From an uncultured Clostridia bacterium (lineage in GTDB: Bacteria; Bacillota; Clostridia; Christensenellales; Borkfalkiaceae): DNA of 10,164 nucleotides. The position numbers and the translations under genes are program-made. Positions 5,193 through 10,164 of this stretch are shown piece by piece; within the stretch, counting starts at the first letter, position 1; every line of letters begins with the position of its first letter. The notes under the pieces are model-generated. The model made no database searches and was not told where the DNA came from. It saw only the letters and a list, made by a program, of their open reading frames with translations. The stretch spans positions 1-10,164 of the forward strand of contig CANQUY010000062.1 of assembly GCA_947627125.1 (NCBI GenBank), in the 5' to 3' direction.

Positions 5193-5210
5193 TTTTGCAT
5201 AGTACTATGT
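5193..5210. repeat. 18-base palindrome-bearing repeat, copy 1, containing the purB start codon
   Basis: The sequence ttttgcatagtactatgt occurs here and again at 7679-7696. Its core catagtactatg (5198-5209) is a perfect 12-base palindrome, and the last three bases are the purB ATG. The symmetry suggests a dimeric regulator's operator or an mRNA hairpin over the start codon. The identity of any binding protein is unknown. Confidence 0.6.
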
Positions 5211-6643
5211 CAGACAGAATACTCTATGAAAACCCATTGACGGCACGATATTCGAGCAGGGAGATGCAGGAAAACTTCGGAGATGAGAAAAAGATCCTTC
5301 TCTGGAGAAAACTTTGGATCGCCCTTGCCGAGAGCGAACGGGAACTTGGGCTGCCCATTTCACAGGCGCAGATCGACGAGCTGAAAGCGCACGAAGCGGA
5401 TATTGATTTCGGGAGGGCGGATGCCTATGAACGCGAGATCCGTCATGACGTCATGGCCCATATCAAGGCATACGGCGACGTTGCGCCCGCCGCGAAGGGC
5501 GTCATCCATTTGGGGGCCACAAGCTGTTTCGTGGACTGCAATTCCGAGCTCATCATCCTGCGCGACGGGCTCGATATCATTCTGAAAAAACTTGTCAACG
5601 TCATGGACAAGCTGAAGGATTTTGCGCTCAAATACAGAGATATGCCCACGCTCGGCTTTACGCATCTCCAGCCCGCCCAGCTGACGACGGTCGGCAAGCG
5701 GGCCACGCTGTGGCTTCAGGACCTCATGCTCGACTATGAAAATCTGATTTCGCTCTTTTCCCGTTTCCGCCTCCGCGGCGTCAAGGGGACGACGGGCACG
5801 CAGGCGAGCTTTTTGGATCTGTTCGACGGCGACGAATGGAAGGTGAAGGAGCTCGAAAAGCGCGTCTGTGCAAAACTCGGCTTTGATCGCGTCTATGGCG
5901 TGACGGGGCAGACCTATCCCCGCAAGTTTGACTATAACGTGCTCAGCGTTCTCTCCCAAATTGCCCAGAGCGCCTACAAATTCAGCAACGATATCCGCTT
6001 GCTTCAGAGCATGAAGGAAATCGAAGAACCCTTTGAAAGCGCGCAGGTCGGCTCTTCCGCCATGGCATACAAGCGGAATCCCATGCGCTGCGAGCGGATG
6101 GGCGGGCTCTGCCGCTATCTCATTTCGCTTCCCGTCAACAGCGCGATGACGGCTTCCACGCAGTGGTTTGAACGCACGCTCGACGATTCATCCAACCGCC
6201 GCATCGTCAATGCGCAGGCATTTTTGACGGCGGATGCCATTCTGAATCTGTATTTAAACGTTGCCGATGGCCTCGTCGTGTACGAAAAGGTCATCGAAAA
6301 GCACGTGAATGCAGAACTTCCCTTCATGGCGACCGAAAATATCCTCATGGAATGCGTCAAGGCAGGCGGGGACAGGCAGGAGCTTCACGAGCGGATCCGC
6401 GTTCTCTCACGGGAGGCGGGCGAAAAAGTCAAGCAGGAGGGGGCGGAAAACGACCTCCTCGAACGGATCGGGGCAGATGAGGCGTTTGCGGCCGTAAAGG
6501 ATCGGATAGGCGAGATCGTCGACGCGAAAAAATTTGTCGGCAGGGCGCCGCGTCAGACGGAGGAGTTCATCGCAAAGGAAATTCAGCCCATACTCGACAG
6601 ACATAAAAATCTACTCGGCGCAAGAGGTTGCGTCGAAATCTGA
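5207..6643 (+). CDS. purB: Adenylosuccinate lyase
   Basis: This fumarase/aspartase-superfamily enzyme cleaves SAICAR to AICAR and adenylosuccinate to AMP, releasing fumarate in purine synthesis. It acts as a cytosolic homotetramer. The 478-aa protein shows RHDVMAH (79-85, His80), FTHLQPAQLTTVG (151-163, His153, expected general acid) and the mobile signature loop GSSAMAYKRNPMRCERM (282-298) bearing the catalytic Ser. The SSAM-YKRNP form groups it with the clostridial/eukaryote-like branch rather than the E. coli type, which has MPHKVNP. ATG 5207 (MSDRILYENPLTARYSS) matches where family members begin. A TTG at 5195 is in frame but less likely. No Shine-Dalgarno sequence is present, and the ATG lies inside a palindrome repeated at 7679. 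It follows ppiB by 22 bases and precedes galE by 9. Confidence 0.97.
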   Translation: MSDRILYENPLTARYSSREMQENFGDEKKILLWRKLWIALAESERELGLPISQAQIDELKAHEADIDFGRADAYEREIRHDVMAHIKAYGDVAPAAKGVIHLGATSCFVDCNSELIILRDGLDIILKKLVNVMDKLKDFALKYRDMPTLGFTHLQPAQLTTVGKRATLWLQDLMLDYENLISLFSRFRLRGVKGTTGTQASFLDLFDGDEWKVKELEKRVCAKLGFDRVYGVTGQTYPRKFDYNVLSVLSQIAQSAYKFSNDIRLLQSMKEIEEPFESAQVGSSAMAYKRNPMRCERMGGLCRYLISLPVNSAMTASTQWFERTLDDSSNRRIVNAQAFLTADAILNLYLNVADGLVVYEKVIEKHVNAELPFMATENILMECVKAGGDRQELHERIRVLSREAGEKVKQEGAENDLLERIGADEAFAAVKDRIGEIVDAKKFVGRAPRQTEEFIAKEIQPILDRHKNLLGARGCVEI

Positions 6644-6652
6644 GGTAAAAAT

Positions 6653-7666
6653 ATGACGGTTTTGGTGACAGGCGGGGCAGGTTTTATCGGCTCCCACACA
6701 GTTGTAGAGCTCTTGAATGCGGGATATGATGTCGTCGTGATCGACAATCTCTGCAATTCGAGCAGAGAGGCCATCGAGAGAGTGAAAAAGATCACGGGGA
6801 AGGAGGTCTATTTCTACGAAAACGACGTCCGCGACCGTGCGGCGCTCGAACTCATCTTTACGGCGTTCGATATCGATTGGGTCATCCACTTTGCGGGGCT
6901 CAAGGCGGTCGGCGAGAGCGTCCAAAAGCCCGTGGAATATTACGACAACAATCTCGTTTCGACCCTTGTTCTCGTCGAAACGATGAAAAAATTCGGCGTG
7001 AAAAAGATCGTGTTTTCCTCTTCGGCGACGGTATACGGCGATCCCGCGGAGCTTCCTCTTCGCGAAACGAGCAAGATGAATCCCACGACCAATCCTTACG
7101 GCGCAACGAAAGTCATGCAGGAAAATATTCTGAAGGACGTGTATGCGGCAGATCATGATTGGACGGTGGTCCTGCTTCGCTACTTTAACCCCGTGGGGGC
7201 GCACGAGAGCGGGCTCATCGGCGAGGACCCGAAGGGGATCCCGAACAATCTGATGCCCTATGTGGCGCAGGTCGCAAGCGGAAAGCTCAAAGAGATCGGT
7301 GTGTTCGGAAACGATTATCCCACGCCCGACGGCACGGGAGTGAGAGATTATATCCACGTCGTTGACCTTGCAAGGGGGCATGTTGCCGCCATTGAGCGGC
7401 TTCATGCGGCGGGCGTCTATGTCTATAATCTCGGCACGGGAAACGGCTACAGCGTTCTCGACATGATCAAGGCATTTTCCAAGGCCTGCGGAAGGGAACT
7501 TCCCTACGCCATCAAACCGAGAAGGGCAGGGGACATTGCAACATGTTATGCCTCCGCCGAAAAGGCCGAAAAGGAGCTCGGCTGGAAAGCGCTCTACGAT
7601 CTCGAAAAGATGTGCCTCGACCAATGGAATTGGCAAAAGAAGAATCCAAACGGCTATGAAAATTGA
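6653..7666 (+). CDS. galE: UDP-glucose 4-epimerase
   Basis: This NAD-dependent extended short-chain dehydrogenase interconverts UDP-glucose and UDP-galactose, serving galactose use and cell-surface polysaccharide synthesis. The 337-aa length is standard. The Rossmann nucleotide loop is GGAGFIG (7-13), followed by the acidic D31-N32 at the end of strand 2 that binds the adenosine ribose. Ser124 (FSSSATVYGDP), Tyr149 and Lys153 (NPYGATK) form the catalytic triad, and the substrate-binding LRYFNPVGAHESGLIGEDP segment follows. The C-terminal KPRRAGDIATCYASAEKAEKELGW is typical. The start ATG 6653 has GAGGT six bases upstream, overlapping the purB stop codon, so the gene is probably cotranscribed and coupled with purB. 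The terminator at 7710-7735 probably ends the operon. Some relatives also act on UDP-GlcNAc. Specificity cannot be settled here. Confidence 0.97.
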   Translation: MTVLVTGGAGFIGSHTVVELLNAGYDVVVIDNLCNSSREAIERVKKITGKEVYFYENDVRDRAALELIFTAFDIDWVIHFAGLKAVGESVQKPVEYYDNNLVSTLVLVETMKKFGVKKIVFSSSATVYGDPAELPLRETSKMNPTTNPYGATKVMQENILKDVYAADHDWTVVLLRYFNPVGAHESGLIGEDPKGIPNNLMPYVAQVASGKLKEIGVFGNDYPTPDGTGVRDYIHVVDLARGHVAAIERLHAAGVYVYNLGTGNGYSVLDMIKAFSKACGRELPYAIKPRRAGDIATCYASAEKAEKELGWKALYDLEKMCLDQWNWQKKNPNGYEN

Positions 7667-7678
7667 TTTTTGGCACTT

Positions 7679-7696
7679 TTGCATAGTACTATGTGT
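7679..7696. repeat. 18-base palindrome-bearing repeat, copy 2, between galE and the next gene
   Basis: This copy is identical over 18 bases to 5193-5210. The perfect palindrome catagtactatg is at 7682-7693. TTGCAT (7679-7684) could be a weak -35 box with TAATAA (7701-7706) as -10 at a 16-base spacing, which would put the palindrome inside a promoter spacer. At copy 1 the same position reads GAATAC, a poor -10 box, so a shared promoter role is doubtful. An operator is a reasonable guess. Confidence 0.55.
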
Positions 7697-7709
7697 AACA
7701 TAATAATTA

Positions 7710-7735
7710 AAAAAGCGGCCAAAAGCCGTTTTTTT
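7710..7735 (+). terminator. Rho-independent terminator after galE
   Basis: The stem cggc (7716-7719) with gccg (7725-7728) is extended by the A-tract 7710-7714 and T-run 7729-7735, the classic A-tract/stem/U-tract form. It lies 44 bases past the galE stop and should end the upstream operon. Its T-run finishes one base before the start codon of the next gene, so it may also act as an attenuator for that gene. Confidence 0.85.
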
Positions 7736-7736
7736 G

Positions 7737-8009
7737 ATGGATTTTACGCAAGATGGATATGTGGAATACAAGAGAGTGAATGTCGCCGTCTATGCAAAGT
7801 TTTCGGTCGAAGGGGGCATGATCCCCGAAAAGATCGTGTGGACGGACGGCAGGTGTTTTGAGATCGACCGCGTCACGTCGGTTGAGCGCGCTCCAAACCA
7901 TGTCGGAGCCATTCTCCCCGTCAGATACGGCTGCGTCATCGGCGGGGCGGTGCGCCACCTATATTTTGAATCGCAGCGCGAGCAGTGGTTTGTCGAAACA
8001 AGAATCTGA
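7737..8009 (+). CDS. Small conserved-looking protein of unknown function (90 aa)
   Basis: The protein opens MDFTQDGYVEYKRVNVAVYAKFS and continues with PEKIVWTDGRCFEIDRVTSVERAP, RYGCVIGGAVRHLYFE and QWFVETRI. The alternating hydrophobic pattern suggests a small all-beta barrel, with no signal peptide or membrane segment. From memory, short hypothetical proteins with WxDGRxFEIDRV and a terminal WFVE occur widely in Clostridia, but I know no assigned function. The ATG at 7737 directly follows the terminator T-run. No Shine-Dalgarno sequence is visible, and later starts (GTG 7761, GTG 7776) would remove part of the first strand. Base composition matches the flanking housekeeping genes. It ends 71 bases before the tRNA-Trp gene, whose promoter begins 31 bases after its stop. 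Confidence 0.8.
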   Translation: MDFTQDGYVEYKRVNVAVYAKFSVEGGMIPEKIVWTDGRCFEIDRVTSVERAPNHVGAILPVRYGCVIGGAVRHLYFESQREQWFVETRI

Positions 8010-8040
8010 GAAGAAATTTCCGATTTTGTCGAAAAAGTTC

Positions 8041-8069
8041 TTGACGTGAGCGCAAGATTTATGTATAAT
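8041..8069 (+). promoter_or_regulatory. Promoter of tRNA-Trp
   Basis: TTGACG (8041-8046) and TATAAT (8064-8069) are separated by 17 bases. The predicted transcription start, near 8076, leaves a leader of only about five bases before the mature tRNA 5' end at 8081. Confidence 0.85.
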
Positions 8070-8080
8070 AGGAAGAGCAC

Positions 8081-8155
8081 AGGGGAGTAGTTCAATGGTA
8101 GAGCAACGGTCTCCAAAACCGTCTGTTGCGTGTTCGAGTCGCGTCTCCCCTGCCA
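8081..8155 (+). tRNA. trnW: tRNA-Trp (anticodon CCA)
   Basis: The cloverleaf can be folded by eye. The acceptor stem is AGGGGAG (8081-8087) with CTCCCCT (8145-8151), the D-arm GTTC/GAGC, and the anticodon stem ACGGT/ACCGT around loop CTCCAAA with anticodon CCA at 8113-8115. The T-arm is GCGTG-TTCGAGT-CGCGT, with two G:U pairs. The discriminator base is G and the 3' CCA is encoded (8153-8155). It reads UGG codons. Confidence 0.97.
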
Positions 8156-8192
8156 AAAACCGATCTGCAAGCGCGGGTCGGTTTTTTGTTTT
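8156..8192 (+). terminator. Rho-independent terminator of tRNA-Trp
   Basis: ccgatc (8160-8165) pairs with ggtcgg (8176-8181, one G:U), extended by the A-tract 8156-8159 against the T-run that starts at 8182 (tttttt g ttttt). It begins directly after the tRNA CCA end. Confidence 0.88.
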
Positions 8193-8242
8193 TCTCCCTT
8201 GATGCCGATATTGTTCTTTTTTTGAAAATTTATGTGTGGATA

Positions 8243-8290
8243 TTGACTTTTCAGGGAATATTTGGTAAGATAATGCCAAGCATATCTTGG
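8243..8290 (+). promoter_or_regulatory. Candidate promoter and leader hairpin of adhE
   Basis: TTGACT (8243-8248) and TAAGAT (8266-8271) have a 17-base spacer. An alternative -10, GATAAT at 8269-8274, would need a 20-base spacer. Directly downstream an inverted repeat, ccaag (8276-8280) with cttgg (8286-8290), lies at the predicted transcription start and could be an operator or a 5' hairpin. I see no clear match to the Rex operator that often controls adhE in Clostridia. Confidence 0.6.
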
Positions 8291-8303
8291 AGTCGGAGGC
8301 AGT

Positions 8304-10164
8304 ATGAAGGATTTTATTGTAAACGATGAGGATTCGTTGAAAAAACTTCTTGCTAGGGTACGCGCCGCACAGGAAGCCTATTCGACGTATCCGCAGGAAA
8401 AGGTCGATAAAATTTTCTTTGAGGCGGCGATGGCGGCAAACAGGGCGAGGATCCCGCTAGCGAAACTCGCCGTGGAAGAAACGGGCATGGGCGTCGTCGA
8501 GGACAAGGTCATCAAAAACCACTATGCCTCGGAATACATTTACAACGCCTATAAAAACACAAAGACTTGCGGCGTGATCGAGCGCGACGAAGGGTTCGGC
8601 ATCACGCGCATTGCGGAGCCCATCGGGGTGCTTGCGGCCGTTGTTCCCACGACCAACCCGACGTCGACCGCCATTTTCAAGTGTCTTATCTCCTTAAAGA
8701 CGCGGAACGGGCTCATCATTTCCCCGCATCCCCGTGCGAAGAGATCCACCATTGAGGCGGCAAAGATCGTTCTCGAGGCAGCAGTCAAAGCGGGCGCCCC
8801 CGAGGATATCATCGGATGGATCGACCAGCCCAACGTGCCGCTCTCCGGCATGATCATGCGCGAGGCAGACATGATCCTCGCCACGGGCGGCCCCGGAATG
8901 GTGAAAGCGGCCTATTCTTCGGGGAAACCTGCCATCGGCGTCGGCGCAGGGAATACGCCCGCCGTCATTGATTCGACGGCCGATATCCGTCTTGCCGCGT
9001 CCTCGATTTTGCACTCCAAGACGTTTGACAACGGCATGATCTGTGCTTCGGAGCAGTCCGTCATTGTCCTCAAGGATGTCTACGAGGAATTCAAGGCGGA
9101 GATGAAGCGGCGCGGGGCATATTTCTTGACGCCCGAGGAAACGGAAAAGGTCCGCGCGACGATGTTCATCAACGGTGCGCTGAATTCGGGAATTGTGGGG
9201 CAGACCGCTGAAACGATCGCAAGACTTTCGGGCTTTGAAGTTCCGAAGGGGAGCAGAGTGCTTATCGGCGAGGTGGAGAGCGTCGATCTCTCAGAACCTT
9301 TCGCCCACGAAAAACTTTCTCCCGTCCTTGCGATGTATCGGGCGGAGGATTTTGACGACGCGGTCATGAAAGCGGACAGGCTCATCAAGGACGGCGGTCT
9401 CGGCCACACCTCTTCCATATATATCAATGTGAGAGAGGGCAAGGAGAGGCTCGAAAAATTCCGAAATACCATGCGCACCTGCCGTATCGTCGTCAATACG
9501 CCCTCCTCGCACGGCGGGATCGGAGATCTTTATAACTTCAAATTCGCGCCGTCGCTCACGCTCGGTTGCGGCTCTTGGGGCGGAAACTCCGTTTCGGAGA
9601 ACGTCGGCGTCAAACATCTCATTCAAATCAAAACAGTTGCAGAGAGGAGAGAAAATATGCTTTGGTTCAGAGCGCCCGAAAAGGTGTATTTCAAGCGCGG
9701 CTGTCTTGGCACGGCGCTCAAAGAGCTCGGCCAAGAGGTCTATCACAGAAAACGCGCTTTCATTGTTACGGATAAATTTCTCTATGACAGCGGATTTACC
9801 GCGGGGATCAATGATATTTTGCATGAAGAGGGCATCGAGTACGAAACGTTCAGCGGCGTTACGCCCGATCCCACGCTCGCCTGCGCCAAGCAGGGGCTTG
9901 AGATGATGAAGAGCTTCGAGCCCGACGTGATCATTGCCGTCGGCGGGGGTTCACCCATGGACGCCGCAAAGATCATGTGGGTCATGTATGAGCATCCCGA
10001 GGCGGACTTCGAGGGCATGGCGATGCGCTTTTCGGATATCCGCAAGAGGGTATATTCCTTCCCGCATATGGGAGAAAAGGCGATCTTCGTCGCCATTCCC
10101 ACGACGGCGGGCACGGGCAGCGAGGTGACGCCCTTCGCCGTCATCACCGATGAGAGGACGGGGA
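8304..10164 (+). CDS. adhE: Bifunctional aldehyde/alcohol dehydrogenase AdhE, 3' end outside the window
   Basis: The first 620 codons of a protein usually about 860-900 aa long are present. AdhE reduces acetyl-CoA to acetaldehyde and then ethanol, reoxidising NADH in fermentation, and commonly assembles into filaments (spirosomes). The N-terminal CoA-acylating aldehyde dehydrogenase shows PTTNPTSTAIFK (115-126), GVGAGNTPAVID (212-223) and the catalytic Cys247 in FDNGMICASEQ. A linker (about 440-460) leads to the iron-dependent alcohol dehydrogenase with AFIVTDKFLYDSGF, the NAD-binding VGGGSPMDAAKIMW and PTTAGTGSEVTPFAVITDE. The iron-binding Asp and His residues would lie beyond the window. 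ATG 8304 has GGAGG (8295-8299) four bases upstream. The frame is open to the last base, so the gene is truncated by the window, not visibly broken. It is transcribed separately from tRNA-Trp because of the intervening terminator. Confidence 0.97.
   Translation, partial: MKDFIVNDEDSLKKLLARVRAAQEAYSTYPQEKVDKIFFEAAMAANRARIPLAKLAVEETGMGVVEDKVIKNHYASEYIYNAYKNTKTCGVIERDEGFGITRIAEPIGVLAAVVPTTNPTSTAIFKCLISLKTRNGLIISPHPRAKRSTIEAAKIVLEAAVKAGAPEDIIGWIDQPNVPLSGMIMREADMILATGGPGMVKAAYSSGKPAIGVGAGNTPAVIDSTADIRLAASSILHSKTFDNGMICASEQSVIVLKDVYEEFKAEMKRRGAYFLTPEETEKVRATMFINGALNSGIVGQTAETIARLSGFEVPKGSRVLIGEVESVDLSEPFAHEKLSPVLAMYRAEDFDDAVMKADRLIKDGGLGHTSSIYINVREGKERLEKFRNTMRTCRIVVNTPSSHGGIGDLYNFKFAPSLTLGCGSWGGNSVSENVGVKHLIQIKTVAERRENMLWFRAPEKVYFKRGCLGTALKELGQEVYHRKRAFIVTDKFLYDSGFTAGINDILHEEGIEYETFSGVTPDPTLACAKQGLEMMKSFEPDVIIAVGGGSPMDAAKIMWVMYEHPEADFEGMAMRFSDIRKRVYSFPHMGEKAIFVAIPTTAGTGSEVTPFAVITDERTG

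Noticed and set aside
7670..7690. Sigma-54-like promoter (TGGCAC followed by TTGC) upstream of the small gene
   Set aside because: TGGCAC at 7671-7676 and TTGC are too close (2 bases instead of about 5), so this does not fit the -24/-12 spacing.
6611..7771. Long minus-strand open frame (386 codons) opposite galE
   Set aside because: It is antisense to a well-supported galE, crosses the galE terminator, has no domain signal, and is explained by codon bias.
8549..9824. Several minus-strand open frames opposite adhE
   Set aside because: They are antisense shadows of a continuous, clearly recognisable AdhE frame.

Overview
The window looks like a chromosomal segment of an uncultured anaerobic member of the Clostridia (Bacillota). 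The evidence is a Clostridia-like groES-groEL pair, an adenylosuccinate lyase of the SSAM-YKRNP type, an iron-dependent AdhE, strong TTGACA/TATAAT promoters with GGAGG-type ribosome binding sites, and a tRNA-Trp with an encoded CCA. I cannot name a genus from the sequence alone.

Region 1 (about 1-2,100) is AT-rich and looks accessory. Its left edge holds three short hairpins. Next come two overlapping minus-strand genes: a very basic 119-aa protein with features of a BECR/DUF4258-like nuclease toxin, followed by a very acidic 100-aa protein. From a separate promoter facing the other way runs a gene for a predicted ribbon-helix-helix plus WYL-domain regulator. It is followed one base later by an unlisted 43-aa lysine-rich micro-ORF. 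Three copies of the heptamer GGTAGAC, one of them inverted, lie between and inside the two promoters. They are good candidates for the regulator's binding sites. This is the most interesting part of the window: a possible WYL-controlled toxin/immunity-like module that I do not recognise as a described system. The function is inferred.

Region 2 (about 2,100-4,140) is the groES-groEL chaperonin operon on the minus strand. It has a clear sigma-A-type promoter but no CIRCE or CtsR box. It converges with the WYL operon across a 176-base spacer rich in inverted repeats.

Region 3 (about 4,186-7,666) is a plus-strand run of housekeeping genes: deoxycytidylate deaminase, cyclophilin-type peptidyl-prolyl isomerase, adenylosuccinate lyase (purB) and UDP-glucose 4-epimerase (galE). 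The first has a consensus promoter so close to its start codon that the mRNA may be leaderless. An 18-base sequence with a 12-base perfect palindrome contains the purB start codon and recurs exactly after galE.

Region 4 (7,667-10,164) holds a terminator, a small conserved-looking protein whose start codon abuts that terminator, tRNA-Trp with its own promoter and terminator, and the first 620 codons of a bifunctional aldehyde/alcohol dehydrogenase (adhE) cut off by the window end.
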